Assembly: GCA_934153805.1 (NCBI GenBank)
Contig: CAKPFO010000012.1
Coordinates: 1 to 29,048 of the forward strand
DNA: 29,048 nucleotides
Source of the DNA: an uncultured Clostridia bacterium
GTDB lineage: Bacteria; Bacillota; Clostridia; TANB77; CAG-508
Reading direction: 5' to 3'
The notes under the pieces were generated by a model, which saw nothing but the letters and a program-made list of their open reading frames with translations, was not told where the DNA came from and searched no databases. Positions 8,567 to 17,161 of this stretch are shown in pieces. Made by a program: the position numbers and the translations under genes. Numbering within the stretch: the first letter of the stretch is position 1; every line of letters starts with the position of its first letter.

Positions 8567-9502
8567 ATGTATAATTTCAGAACAGATTTAGCAGTAGAAA
8601 GAAGAGACTTGTATAAAAAGGCAAATAAAATAGAAGATGAGGTAGCCGGAGTAGAATCAGAAGAAGAGAATATAAGTGAAAAGATAAGAGTAACTAGAGT
8701 GAAAATCACAAATGAACAAGGTGAGCAAGCAATAGGAAAGAAAAAAGGAAATTATATAACAATTGATATACAAAAAATGAATATAATAACTGAAGAGGAA
8801 AAAGAAAAGGCAGCAGAAGTTTTGGCAAATGAAATTAAACAATTAGTTCAAAATAAAGTTCAAAACAAAGAAGATATATTAATAGTAGGATTGGGAAATG
8901 AAGAGGTAACGCCAGATGCTTTAGGACCAAATGTAGTAAAAAATGTGGAGGTAACAAGACATATCATAAATTACTTACCACAATATATAGACGAAAACGC
9001 AAGACCTGTAAGCGCAATAGCACCAGGTGTATTAGGAACAACAGGAATAGAAACGTTAGAAATTATAAAAGGAGTGGTAGACAATATAAAACCTAAATTG
9101 TTAATAGTAATAGATGCGTTGGCATCAAGGAGTATAGAAAGGATAAGCAGTACAATACAATTATCAGATACAGGAATAGTACCCGGAGGAGGAGTAGGAA
9201 ATGCTAGAAAAGAATTAACTGAAGAAACATTAGGAATACCAGTAATTGCAATAGGAATTCCAACAGTTGTAGAAACTGCAGTAGTGGTAAATGATGCTTT
9301 AGACCTATTTATAGAAAAATTACAACAAGAAGCAAAATCAAATGAATATTTAAATAAACTAAAAGAAGAAGATAATTACGAAGAAATAAAAGAAGCATTA
9401 TTGCCAAAAGATTTTAACTTTATAGTAACACCAAAAGAGATAGACAATTTAATTTTAAATATGTCTGAAATAGTAGCAAGTGGGATAAATTTAAGTTTAT
9501 AA
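8567..9502 (+). CDS. gpr: Spore germination protease (GPR endopeptidase)
   Basis: GPR is the endopeptidase (family A25) that degrades small acid-soluble spore proteins during germination, after autoprocessing of its N-terminal propeptide in the spore. The start MYNFRTDLAVERRDL is the typical propeptide sequence. I chose ATG 8567 over 8561 because GGTAGGAG abuts the latter. Family motifs include ILIVGLGNEEVTPDALGPNV and LLIVIDALASRSIERISST, each with an Asp of the kind implicated in activity, plus DTGIVPGGGVGNARKEL and IGIPTVVETA. About 311 residues, slightly short but complete to the C-terminal NLILNMSEIVASGIN. It has its own transcript between terminators, and its presence implies endospore formation. 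Confidence 0.93.
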   Translation: MYNFRTDLAVERRDLYKKANKIEDEVAGVESEEENISEKIRVTRVKITNEQGEQAIGKKKGNYITIDIQKMNIITEEEKEKAAEVLANEIKQLVQNKVQNKEDILIVGLGNEEVTPDALGPNVVKNVEVTRHIINYLPQYIDENARPVSAIAPGVLGTTGIETLEIIKGVVDNIKPKLLIVIDALASRSIERISSTIQLSDTGIVPGGGVGNARKELTEETLGIPVIAIGIPTVVETAVVVNDALDLFIEKLQQEAKSNEYLNKLKEEDNYEEIKEALLPKDFNFIVTPKEIDNLILNMSEIVASGINLSL

Positions 9503-9505
9503 AAT

Positions 9506-9575
9506 AGTTACAATTAACAGCTTGCAAATATATTATCAAACTTTTGAACAAAATAGATAGCTGTTAATTGTAACT
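9506..9575. repeat. Small palindromic repeat between convergent gpr and traX
   Basis: AGTTACAATTAACAGCT (9506-9522) and AGCTGTTAATTGTAACT (9559-9575) are perfect 17-bp arms around a core with AAATATATTATCAAACTTTT. Read in reverse, the same order of sequences (AGTTACAATTAAYAG ... AAAAGTTTGATAATATATT) recurs inside the foldback at 10293-10547, so the two belong to one repeat family. It may also act as a terminator for both convergent genes. Confidence 0.65.
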
Positions 9576-9595
9576 TAATTATGCTTATTTTATTA

Positions 9596-10267
9596 TTAAA
9601 AATATATTTTTACAAACCAAAGAATAACAAGGTGCAAAGGATAGAAAATATAAAAAAGATATTTTACTTTTGGTCCTAGGTTGCTATTATACAAATATAT
9701 TGGAACTAATGAAAAACAAGTAAAAACAATGCATTCAAAGTAAATAAACCATATAGAAGAGTATGCAACTATATTTGGCAAATAAAATAATGTTGTAAGT
9801 AAAGCCAAACAAGGAAGCATAAAGATTTTCTTATCTTTTAATATGTAAAACATGAAAATTACTAAAACACCAAAATATCCGTAATCAACGTGTATTAAGT
9901 ATGCCATCACACAAATAAGTGAAACTAATAGTGTTCCTATATAATGATTTTTTACTTTATCAAATAAGTATAATGAGATAATGCCTAGTGTTAAAGTGAA
10001 AAATATATTTAAGTAATAGTTGTTTCTAAATGTCGATAAGAACAGCATAAAAGGTATTTGAGAAATACATGCAAAGATGAATAATCTGAGTATGTATTTT
10101 TTTGTATCGTGGGTATGAATATACCCTTGCACTAGTTGAAATGCAAATATAGGAAAGGCAATTCTACCAATGAGATTTAAAAATGAGAAATGCCCAATAA
10201 ATGCATCTCCTATGTGGTCGCAAAGCATGCATGTAATTCCTATTAATTTTAAAATAAAACTTGTCAT
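9596..10267 (-). CDS. TraX family integral membrane protein
   Basis: A 223-residue polytopic membrane protein of the TraX family. The N-terminus ILKLIGITCMLCDHIGD and NLIGRIAFPIFAFQLVQGY, followed by TKKYILRLFIFACISQIPF, match TraX (the F-pilin acetyltransferase and chromosomal homologues in Firmicutes). Several hydrophobic segments follow to a C-terminal FYPLHLVILWFVK. Chromosomal TraX proteins in Clostridia have no settled role; acyltransfer at the membrane is inferred from the family. The start fits a GGAGAA ribosome binding site on the minus strand. It is convergent with gpr and divergent from pgi. Confidence 0.85.
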   Translation of the reverse strand: MTSFILKLIGITCMLCDHIGDAFIGHFSFLNLIGRIAFPIFAFQLVQGYIHTHDTKKYILRLFIFACISQIPFMLFLSTFRNNYYLNIFFTLTLGIISLYLFDKVKNHYIGTLLVSLICVMAYLIHVDYGYFGVLVIFMFYILKDKKIFMLPCLALLTTLFYLPNIVAYSSIWFIYFECIVFTCFSLVPIYLYNSNLGPKVKYLFYIFYPLHLVILWFVKIYF

Positions 10268-10292
10268 AAATTCTCCTTATAATATGTTTTTG

Positions 10293-10547
10293 TTACATTA
10301 GTATATCATTTATAGTTACAATTAATAGTTTATAAAATTCTTTCTTTAAAAGTTTGATAATATATTGTTTTTTCATACCTTGTGTGTCGCGACCTTCCCT
10401 TAAAAAAATACTAGTGCGTTGGTCGCTCCAATCGCACTCACATTCGTTCGTTTGGTCGCTTACGCGGTATTGCAAAGCAATATATTATCAAACTTTTCTA
10501 TAGACTAGAAGGCTGTAAAATATATTACAAATGATATACTAATGTAA
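10293..10547. repeat. 255-base foldback element between traX and pgi
   Basis: The outer arms TTACATTAGTATATCATTT (10293-10311) and its perfect complement (10529-10547) enclose a second perfect 20-bp inverted repeat (10348-10367 with 10478-10497). The core 10368-10477 is richer in G+C and has several GGTCGC/GCGACC blocks that can pair further. Each outer arm carries an outward TATACT, so both flanking genes could use it as a -10 box (inference). The open frame across it on the minus strand is probably a by-product of the palindrome. Family relation to 9506-9575 is clear from shared blocks. Confidence 0.8.
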
Positions 10548-10665
10548 GTTAGAAATATCTAACTAAAAATTATCACAAATAACATCAAAAAGCAAGAAAT
10601 ATATTGCATAAAAAAATTAATTGATATAAAATTGTTAATATAAAATACAAAGGAGGAAATAGAGG

Positions 10666-11973
10666 ATGTCAAACATAAAATTAGAAATAGAAAATTCAGG
10701 TATAAATTTAAAAGAAATTATGAAATACAAAGAAGAAGTAGAAAAAATACATGAGGAGCTACATAGCAAAGCAAATGATGAAAATGAATTTTTGGGATGG
10801 CTTAATTTACCTTCTAGCTATGATAAAAAGGAATTTGAAAAAATTCAAAAATGTGCAAATAAAATAAAAAAAGATTCAGAAATATTAGTTGTAATAGGCA
10901 TAGGTGGATCATATTTAGGAGCAAGGGCAGTAATAGAAAGTCTAACACATACATTTTATAATATGTTAAATAAAGAGCAAAGAAAATTTCCTCAAATATT
11001 GTATGTTGGAAATAACATAAGTGGAACATATTTAGAAGACTTAATAGATTTAATAGGAGATAGAGACTTATCTGTTAATGTAATTTCAAAATCTGGAACA
11101 ACAACAGAGCCTGCTATAGCATTTAGAGTTTTTAGAGAGTTTTTAGAAAACAAATATGGTGTAAAAGAAGCACGAAAAAGAATATATGTAACAACAGATA
11201 AAGAAAAAGGGGCTTTAAGAAAACTTGCAAAACAAGAAGGATACGAGACTTTTGTAATACCGGATAACGTAGGAGGAAGATATTCTGTACTAACACCAGT
11301 AGGGCTACTACCAATACAAGCAGCAGGAATAAACATAAGCAAATTAATGGAAGGAGCAAAAATTGCAGAAGAAAAATACAGTGATATAGATATAAAATAT
11401 AATGATTGCTATAAGTATGCAGTAATAAGAAATATTTTATATAAACAAGAGAAAAACATAGAAATTTTAGAAACATATGAACCAAAAATGCACTATATAA
11501 TAGAATGGTGGAAGCAACTTTTTGGGGAAAGTGAAGGTAAAGATCAAAAAGGAATATATCCATCAGGGGCTGAATTTACTACAGACTTACACTCTATGGG
11601 ACAATATATTCAAGAAGGAAGAAGATGTTTATTCGAAACAGTAATAAATATAGAAAAAACAAACTCAACACTTACAATAAATCCGGATGATGACAACCTT
11701 GACGGATTAAATTATATTTCTGGAAAAACATTAGATTTTGTAAACAAAAAAGCAATGGAAGGTACGATATTAGCACATGTAAATGGAGGAGTACCAAATA
11801 TAAAAATAAACATGGATAAATTAGACGAAGAAACAATAGGACATTTGCTATACTTTTTTGAATTAGCATGTGCAATGTCAGGGAAATTATTAGGAGTAAA
11901 TCCATTTAATCAACCAGGAGTTGAAAAATATAAAAGTGAAATGTTTAGACTATTAGGGAAAGATAAAAAATAG
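10666..11973 (+). CDS. pgi: Glucose-6-phosphate isomerase
   Basis: Pgi interconverts glucose-6-phosphate and fructose-6-phosphate in glycolysis and gluconeogenesis. The 435-residue length is that of the short bacterial form. Family signatures seen are VVIGIGGSYLGARAVIESL, VISKSGTTTEPAIAFRVFRE (phosphate-binding SKSGTT), VGGRYSVLTPVGLLPIQAAG, PSGAEFTTDLHSMGQYIQEG and the C-terminal GVNPFNQPGVEKYK, which holds a catalytic Lys in its last residues. RBS AAAGGAGGAAAT precedes the ATG. It is apparently monocistronic, between a foldback and a terminator shared with the convergent cohesin gene. It links the upstream glycogen debranching function to glycolysis. Confidence 0.96.
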   Translation: MSNIKLEIENSGINLKEIMKYKEEVEKIHEELHSKANDENEFLGWLNLPSSYDKKEFEKIQKCANKIKKDSEILVVIGIGGSYLGARAVIESLTHTFYNMLNKEQRKFPQILYVGNNISGTYLEDLIDLIGDRDLSVNVISKSGTTTEPAIAFRVFREFLENKYGVKEARKRIYVTTDKEKGALRKLAKQEGYETFVIPDNVGGRYSVLTPVGLLPIQAAGINISKLMEGAKIAEEKYSDIDIKYNDCYKYAVIRNILYKQEKNIEILETYEPKMHYIIEWWKQLFGESEGKDQKGIYPSGAEFTTDLHSMGQYIQEGRRCLFETVINIEKTNSTLTINPDDDNLDGLNYISGKTLDFVNKKAMEGTILAHVNGGVPNIKINMDKLDEETIGHLLYFFELACAMSGKLLGVNPFNQPGVEKYKSEMFRLLGKDKK

Positions 11974-12008
11974 AATAAATATCGATGTAATTTTCTGTTA
12001 CTATATAA

Positions 12009-12045
12009 AAAAGGTATTTTAGAAAAATCTAAGATACCTTTTATT
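12009..12045. terminator. Terminator shared by pgi and the convergent cohesin gene
   Basis: AAAAGGTATTTTAGA (12009-12023) pairs with TCTAAGATACCTTTT (12028-12042), with one mismatch and an AAAA loop. The A/T flanks suit both directions. Confidence 0.8.
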
Positions 12046-12060
12046 ATAATCTATTTTAAA

Positions 12061-13047
12061 TTAATGTTTTTTTATACTTATAATGTAGTATGCTGTAACA
12101 CCAAGTACGCTAGCACCTAAGACTGTTGAAATAACAATAACAGTAACAGTTTTTTGAGTGTTATCAACTTTTATAGAAAGATCTGAATTTGAAGTTTCTA
12201 AAGTCTGTGCTGTTTTAGCATTATCAGATATATCAAAGTTTTCTATAATAGCATCATTTAAACTTGCATTTTCTACATTTTCAGCAATAACATTATTTTC
12301 TGTAGTAGAAACTTCATGTTGAGAATCATTAGTACTTATAGATGTAGAGATGTTAGATGAATTTGTAGAATTTGTATTTTCTATAGTAGTGTTAGATACT
12401 TGTGTAGTAGTTGATGTTGATTCAGTTTTAGCGTCTATTTTAGTGTCAACTTGTGAATCTACTTTAGTATCAGTTTTTGATTCTACTTTGTCACCTCTAG
12501 TTGTAGTAGTAACGTTATCTCTAGTAGAAGGAACTGGAGTTTCTATTTTGCTTTCGGCTTGTACTTTTTCAGAAATTTTAAAACTTATAGATGGAAAGTT
12601 AACATTACCATCTTCATAATAAACATCACCATTGTCACCAGTAGCATCAATATTAGTTAAAGAGATAATACCAGTTGAAGCTTTTAATACTTTAAATTTT
12701 AAAGTACATATAGTACCAGTACTAACATCTCCAGATTTTCTATATAAAACTATATTACTTGCATCTCCTCTTAAATCCCAACCATTTTGTGGGTTACATC
12801 CAATATATTCAAAGATACTTGGGTCATATACTTTTTTTGCAACTATTAAATGTATACCATCAAAACCTGTTACAGACTTAATTTTAACAGAAATAGAAAT
12901 TTCATCACCAACATTTATAGAAGTAGCAGAAGCTGATAAACCAATTTTTAAACTGCAACTCTCTGTTGCAGCTTCAACTGAACTAAAACTTATAACCATA
13001 GCTAAAAATAAAACAGAAACAATACTTAAAATTTTTAAATTTTTCAT
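12061..13047 (-). CDS. Secreted cohesin-domain protein with C-terminal membrane anchor
   Basis: A 328-residue surface protein. An N-terminal signal peptide (basic MKNLK, hydrophobic core, cleavage near SSVEAA) leads into a cohesin-like beta-sandwich at residues ~32-160: SATSINVGDEISISVKIKSV, GFDGIHLIVAKKVYDPSIFE and VSTGTICTLKFKVL are typical of cohesins. A Thr/Ser/Asn-rich linker of about 130 residues follows, with imperfect SKTDTKVDSQVDTKID-type repeats, then a transmembrane helix (TVTVIVISTVLGASVLGVTA) and a short basic tail. Cohesins bind dockerins in cellulosome-like or other extracellular assemblies. No dockerin partner is visible here, so the role is open. The minus-strand start follows a weak GAGG site. 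Confidence 0.85.
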   Translation of the reverse strand: MKNLKILSIVSVLFLAMVISFSSVEAATESCSLKIGLSASATSINVGDEISISVKIKSVTGFDGIHLIVAKKVYDPSIFEYIGCNPQNGWDLRGDASNIVLYRKSGDVSTGTICTLKFKVLKASTGIISLTNIDATGDNGDVYYEDGNVNFPSISFKISEKVQAESKIETPVPSTRDNVTTTTRGDKVESKTDTKVDSQVDTKIDAKTESTSTTTQVSNTTIENTNSTNSSNISTSISTNDSQHEVSTTENNVIAENVENASLNDAIIENFDISDNAKTAQTLETSNSDLSIKVDNTQKTVTVIVISTVLGASVLGVTAYYIISIKKH

Positions 13048-13204
13048 AAAATAAATACCTCACTTTTATAAAATTATTATAAATTATAATGTAATATTTT
13101 CCAGTTTTGTTAAATTTTCTCATTTCGCTTACGTATATAGTATAACACAAAATATTATTTATGTAAACATATATTCTAAAATTTTATTTTTTTGGCTATT
13201 GCTA

Positions 13205-13233
13205 TTGATATTTTTTATTATTTTTGTTATTAT
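13205..13233 (+). promoter_or_regulatory. Candidate tRNA-Leu promoter
   Basis: TTGATA (13205-13210), a 17-base spacer and TATTAT (13228-13233; overlapping TATAAT at 13231-13236) lie about 22 bases before the tRNA. Confidence 0.5.
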
Positions 13234-13255
13234 AATTAAGTATTAAATAAATTAT

Positions 13256-13338
13256 GCCGCTGTGGCGGAACTGGCAGACGCACACGACTCAAAATCGTGC
13301 GGGAAACCATGTGGGTTCGAGTCCCACCAGCGGCACCA
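13256..13338 (+). tRNA. tRNA-Leu(CAA)
   Basis: An 83-base class II tRNA with encoded CCA. The acceptor stem GCCGCTG pairs with CAGCGGC, the discriminator is A, the anticodon stem CACGA/TCGTG encloses loop CTCAAAA giving anticodon CAA (reads UUG), there is a long variable arm, and the T arm is GTGGG-TTCGAGT-CCCAC. It is the last conserved gene before the accessory island. Confidence 0.95.
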
Positions 13339-13347
13339 GATTGATAG

Positions 13348-13377
13348 AAAACTCGGACCTTTTATAGTTCGAGTTTT
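13348..13377 (+). terminator. Terminator after tRNA-Leu
   Basis: AAAACTCGGAC (13348-13358) pairs with GTTCGAGTTTT (13367-13377) with one wobble pair. It ends in TTTT ten bases after the tRNA begins to be trailed by A/T sequence. Confidence 0.65.
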
Positions 13378-13551
13378 AAAATACTTAATTTTATGCTAAG
13401 ATATTTATGTAGATTAAATTGATTTTTTCCAATTTAGAAACACACTTGCTAATTGACATAGTCAATTGGCGTATGGTAAGTAAATATTTATTTACATATA
13501 TTCAAACGATATCTAAAATATAGTATATAAAATGGAAATGGAGGAAAAGTT

Positions 13552-14025
13552 GTGGATTTAGAACTAAAACAACTTATTAATATTGATAATGATATATTAA
13601 ACACAATTACAACTTGGATGTATAATTGGTGGGGGATTAAAGATGGTTATAGCTTTGAAGCAGTAAAATGTTTTATGCAACATAGTTTACAAAAAGATAG
13701 ATTACCTAAAACTTATGGATTATTTTTAAATGATACTATCATTGGAATGTTTCAACTGACATATGAGGATTTAGCTGTAAGACCAGATATATATCCTTGG
13801 TTGGCAAATGTTTATATAGATGAAAAATATAGAAAAATGGGATATAGTAAAAATCTATTAGAAGGTGTTAAAAATATAGCACAAAGCTCTCTTGAATTTA
13901 ATGAACTATTTTTATACACTAAGCATATAGGGTTATATGAAAAATTTGGGTGGAAATATATTTCTCAAATAAATACTTATAAAGATGAATCGAGAATGGA
14001 AAGATTATATAAATTAGATTTATAA
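13552..14025 (+). CDS. GNAT-family N-acetyltransferase
   Basis: A 157-residue protein with a GNAT fold, which transfers acetyl from acetyl-CoA to an amine. The acetyl-CoA binding motif A is seen as NVYIDEKYRKMGYSKNLLEG (beta-4 then the R-x-x-G-x-x loop). The beta-5 segment ELFLYTKHIGLYEKFGWKYI is the usual C-terminal GNAT pattern. The N-terminal WMYNWWGIKDGYS resembles GNATs of the aminoglycoside/small-molecule type. The substrate is unknown. It starts with GTG 10 bases after a GGAGG. A small inverted repeat AATTGAC/GTCAATT lies about 100 bases upstream and could be regulatory. First gene of the accessory island. Confidence 0.8.
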   Translation: MDLELKQLINIDNDILNTITTWMYNWWGIKDGYSFEAVKCFMQHSLQKDRLPKTYGLFLNDTIIGMFQLTYEDLAVRPDIYPWLANVYIDEKYRKMGYSKNLLEGVKNIAQSSLEFNELFLYTKHIGLYEKFGWKYISQINTYKDESRMERLYKLDL

Positions 14026-14040
14026 TAGAATTTGCATTAA

Positions 14041-14195
14041 ATTTATTTTCTTATAAAATTCAATTATAAATAATTTGATGTTGAAAATACGAGATAAAAT
14101 GAGATGAGACAAGCAGTTAAATTATTTGCAATGGGATTTAGACTTTGCTAGAAATATTAGATGGAACTAGTTATTACTAACTGTTTTTTCTTAAA
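14041..14195. other. Non-coding stretch
   Basis: I see no gene between the acetyltransferase and the repeat at 14196, only scattered stop codons in all frames and a short AGTTATTACTAACT palindrome near 14170. Confidence 0.4.
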
Positions 14196-14287
14196 GAGTT
14201 GTTTTACTTCTTCCTTCTGGGCACCAATGACGTATCTGTTAGAACTACAGATACCAAAATCAATCAGTAAAATGGTTGATTTTTTTG
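14196..14287 (+). ncRNA. Candidate structured RNA / intergenic repeat, copy 1
   Basis: The block GAGTTGTT ... CTGGGCACCAATGACG precedes a perfect 7-bp hairpin (GTATCTG, loop TTAGAACTA, CAGATAC) and then a terminator-like stem (AAAATCAA/TTGATTTT plus T-run, 14256-14287). A diverged second copy at 18730 keeps the GGCACCAAT(A/G)ACG core, the ATCTG/CAGAT hairpin with GAACTA in the loop, and a terminator. Conservation of the hairpin in both suggests an RNA. I cannot match it to a known family. Confidence 0.4.
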
Positions 14288-14467
14288 TTTGCAAAAAAAT
14301 ATCCCACCCAAAGTATTGATGTAAAAACAACACATTTTTATGTAAAACGCTAGCATTTTATATAAAAATATGATAAAATGCACAAAGATTTAATTTTATA
14401 ATCTCCTTTTGGAGTTTAGCATAGATAACAGGTAAACAGCACAATTAATATTGGAGGAGGAAAAAGT

Positions 14468-14890
14468 ATGTCAGTTAGTTTGTGGCGGAAAGACAGATGG
14501 GTTGAGCTAGAATATTTTTCTAACAGCGAAGTAATAGTGTATTTGGCTTTAAGGTTGAATATTAGTAAACCTCGGTTTAAAATTTCAGCTGAACCTAAGT
14601 TTTGCAATGGTGTTATGGTAAAGTTTGATGATGTGAATTTTATCATTTATGCTGATAAAACATGGATTGAACTATCATTTGAACAGGCAAATGCAGAAAA
14701 AATGTCTCATGTAATTGAAGAAATTACAAAATGGGATAAATTTTCTACGACAGAAAAAACATTTTATGTAGAAATTGATGATAACCGTTCCCGTACAATA
14801 ATATTTGAAAATGGGTATTCAACATGTGGAGATTATAGAAGACGCTTTGGAGATAACATTAAAATTACTAGTTTTAAAAATAACAATTAG
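14468..14890 (+). CDS. Hypothetical protein, 140 residues
   Basis: I do not recognise the family. The soluble protein starts MSVSLWRKDRWVELEYF and has alternating short strands, including VKFDDVNFIIYADKTWIELS and TEKTFYVEIDDNRSRTIIFE, which looks like an all-beta or alpha+beta fold. There is no signal peptide or membrane segment. The start follows a GGAGGAGG site, and the coding signal (G-rich first positions, A/T third) is good. It stands alone within the island, between a candidate structured RNA and a terminator at 15039. Confidence 0.65.
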   Translation: MSVSLWRKDRWVELEYFSNSEVIVYLALRLNISKPRFKISAEPKFCNGVMVKFDDVNFIIYADKTWIELSFEQANAEKMSHVIEEITKWDKFSTTEKTFYVEIDDNRSRTIIFENGYSTCGDYRRRFGDNIKITSFKNNN

Positions 14891-15038
14891 TATATAATAT
14901 TAAAATTGCGTCTGATATAGAAAAGCGAGAAAAAACCTATACGTTCTATAAGTTTTTTTGAAAAATATCGTGAAGAATTACAAAAGTTCTGGGCTTCAAC
15001 TGATTTAAAGAACTTTTAAGAAATTATCAATAAAACTC

Positions 15039-15075
15039 AAAAATAGTGTTTGGAAGTTTTCCAAACACTATTTTT
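15039..15075 (+). terminator. Rho-independent terminator
   Basis: AAAAATAGTGTTTGGAA (15039-15055) and its perfect complement (15059-15075) form a 17-bp stem with a three-base loop. Between the previous stop and this stem (14891-15038) there is no intact gene, only a smaller AAAAGTTCT/AGAACTTTT hairpin around 14980-15015. Confidence 0.85.
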
Positions 15076-15287
15076 ACAATTATAAATCCACACTAAGATA
15101 TGCCGCCGAATACTATTTTGTAACCCTACTTTTATAAGTGGTAGCATTACAAAATTAGAGAAAACTAATCTTACATATATTGAACCACATAAAGTAATAA
15201 TTAAAAACATTACTTTTTTAGCTTTTAATTATTCAAATGATGTGTATATCTCAAATTTATCTAAAAAGATAAAATTAGCATAGTTAG
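15076..15287 (+). other. Gene debris upstream of the truncated dinD copy
   Basis: An open frame without a start codon runs through this stretch (about 66 codons, containing LEKTNLTYIEPHKVIIKNIT) and stops at a TAG just before the dinD homology begins. It may be the end of another broken gene. I do not recognise it. Confidence 0.3.
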
Positions 15288-16013
15288 CCTATTCTACAAT
15301 ACTCAAACTGGCAAAATTTTGAAAAAATAATTAATAAAGCTAAAATGTCATGCCAAAATAGTGATATTAGTGTGGGTGAACATTTTATTGATGTCAATAA
15401 GTTGTCAAAACGTGCTAATAATGCGGAAGTTGAGATTAATGACCACAAATTAACTCGTTATGCTTGTTACTTAATAGCACAAAATGGAGATAGTAGAAAA
15501 AAAGTAATTGCTCTTGCTCAAACATATTTTGCAGTTCAAACTAGAAAGCAAGAAATTAGTGAAAAAGAATATAGTATGCTAACGGAAGACGAGAAAAGAT
15601 TTTATCAAAGAGATTTAACACGAAAAGGAAATTACTCACTTAACCAAACTGCAAAAAAAGCAGGAGTTAAAAATTTTGATAGATTTCATAATAGCGGATA
15701 TAAAGGATTATATAATGGAGAAACTGCTGATGACATTGCAAAAAGAAAAGGATTAAGATATAGAGAAGATATTTTAGACAATATGGGAAGTGAAGAACTT
15801 GCAGCAAATCTTTTTCGCATTACACAGACTGAATCAAGATTAAAAAAAGATAATATTTATAGTGAAAAAGAAGCAAATAAAACTCATTATAATATTGGGA
15901 AAAATATAAGAGAAGTAATTGCAAAGAATGGTGGAACTATGCCAGAAGATTTACCAACACCTAAAAAGAGTTTAAAACAATTAGAAAAGGAAAATAAGAA
16001 AACTTTAAAGTAA
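15288..16013 (+). pseudogene. dinD: 5'-truncated dinD paralogue (BRO/DinD family)
   Basis: Reading from 15288, the frame aligns along its length with the intact dinD at 22326-23150, beginning PILQYSNWQNFEKIINKAK. About 33 N-terminal residues are missing and a TAG lies immediately upstream in frame. No promoter or ribosome binding site is evident for the first internal ATG (15345), though expression from it cannot be excluded. The shared C-terminal blocks include DHKLTRYACYLIAQNGDSRK, KRFYQRDLTRKGNYSLNQTA and the final MPEDLPTPKKSLKQLEKENK. The two copies are in direct orientation and very similar in DNA, so recombination between them could delete about 7 kb. Confidence 0.8.
15385..15400. repeat. 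Palindrome inside the dinD fragment
   Basis: TTATTGA-TG-TCAATAA, seven-base arms around two bases, centred between the GAT and GTC codons. It is at exactly the codon position of the 28-bp palindrome in the intact dinD, and the base differences between the copies are paired so that both arms still match. Confidence 0.6.
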
Positions 16014-16062
16014 AAATAAAATATCCATCAAATGATAAACTAAAAAATATGTAAAACTACTA

Positions 16063-16091
16063 CTGACAAATCAATAAAGCTATGATATAAT
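16063..16091 (+). promoter_or_regulatory. Promoter of the Cys-rich small protein gene
   Basis: CTGACA (16063-16068), a 17-base spacer and TATAAT (16086-16091). Confidence 0.65.
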
Positions 16092-16171
16092 ATTATTTAG
16101 TTCGTAGCTATGCGATATAAATAGTATGTAACTTGTAATTCTCATATAACAATTGTAAGGAGGATATATTT

Positions 16172-16411
16172 ATGAGATTTGGAAAAACTATTCTAGGATT
16201 AAAGCTTGAATTGAAATCAAAGGTTAATTCTGAAACGGACAATGAAGAATATTACGAATCTGCCCATTTATGTAAATATAATAAAGGTGCTTGCATTTGT
16301 AAACGGCAACTTAACGGAGGTTCTGTAAAATGTTTTTATAAGAAAGGTCCTGAAAAATGTTGTTTTGAAAGAGAAGAACCGAAAGAAATTTTAGAAAAAT
16401 CTAAATCGTAA
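16172..16411 (+). CDS. Cys-rich small protein, 79 residues
   Basis: No family is recognised. The protein is basic and soluble, and its six cysteines are confined to the second half in the pattern C-x6-C-x-C-x10-C-x8-C-C (HLCKYNKGACICKRQL, then VKCFYKKGPEKCCFE). This could bind zinc or an Fe-S cluster, or form disulfides if exported, but there is no signal peptide. It has a consensus promoter, an AAGGAGGA ribosome binding site eight bases before the ATG and its own terminator, so it looks like an expressed single-gene unit despite lying among decayed genes. Confidence 0.7.
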   Translation: MRFGKTILGLKLELKSKVNSETDNEEYYESAHLCKYNKGACICKRQLNGGSVKCFYKKGPEKCCFEREEPKEILEKSKS

Positions 16412-16445
16412 CTGGAATTCTAGAATTCTAGAATTTTGAGTTAGT

Positions 16446-16470
16446 GGAACTCCTTTATGGGGTTCCTTTA
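16446..16470 (+). terminator. Terminator after the Cys-rich gene
   Basis: GGAACTCC (16446-16453) pairs with GGGGTTCC (16459-16466) across loop TTTAT, followed by TTTA. A run of overlapping AATTCTAGAATT palindromes lies just before it. Confidence 0.65.
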
Positions 16471-16484
16471 AAATTTAATCTTAT

Positions 16485-16990
16485 AACAAGCAACATAAGA
16501 AAATAACTGAAATAAATAAAAATGTAGATAAGATAAATGATAAATCAAATGAGGTTAAAGAAATATTATAAAACAACAACCTTTATCAAAAAATAATTTG
16601 ATAATATCCTCTGATAAAAAAGATTTAGATGATAATTATAAGATTATTAGAAATTTAGTCAACGATAATGAAGATTTAAAAATAAAATTAGAAGGAAAAG
16701 AAAGTTTGTTAATAGTAGCAAAAAATATAATAAAAGATTTAAATAAAAAAGTAATTGTGCTTGAAGCAAAAGTAGAATCATGGAAACGAAGAGTTAATGA
16801 AATTGTAGACTTTATATCTGAAAGAGTTAAAGGGTTCTTTGGTAATATATTAAAAAGTAAATATAAAGATGTTGCAAATGATTTAAGAGAAAATAATATA
16901 ATAACTGAAAAAGAATATAATAAAATATATGATTTGCCTATTATAAAAGATTATAAAGAAGATAAAAATAAAGGTGATTTTGAATTGTAA
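16485..16990 (+). pseudogene. Coiled-coil gene remnant, possibly the tail of a MobV/Pre-type mobilisation protein
   Basis: Two adjacent frames together give a long coiled coil: 16485-16571 (with NKNVDKINDKSNEVKEIL then stop), and after a frameshift the open frame that can be read from about 16598 to 16990. The latter encodes DNEDLKIKLEGKESLLIVAK, KKVIVLEAKVESWKRRVNEI and a basic end. The pattern (long coiled coil, then a Trp-Lys-Arg-Arg segment, then a small helical tail) recalls the C-terminus of MobV/Pre relaxases of Gram-positive elements, but no relaxase catalytic motif is present. It could also be an unrelated coiled-coil protein starting at the TTG at 16598. The relaxase link is inference. 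Confidence 0.4.
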
Positions 16991-17161
16991 ATTCATAAAA
17001 AAATAACTAGGAAGTGGAAATACTTCTTCTTTTGTGATAAAATGTTTGTAGAAAATAATAATAATTATAATAAATTTTGGTGTTAATAAATTATATATAC
17101 ATATATTAAAAAAATTAAGATAATAAAAGTATTAAAATAAATATGAATGTAGGTAGAAAAT

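Noticed and set aside
10293..10475. Minus-strand 60-codon open frame across the second foldback
   Set aside because: It lies wholly inside the palindromic repeat element, lacks a ribosome binding site and has low-complexity content imposed by the inverted repeats.
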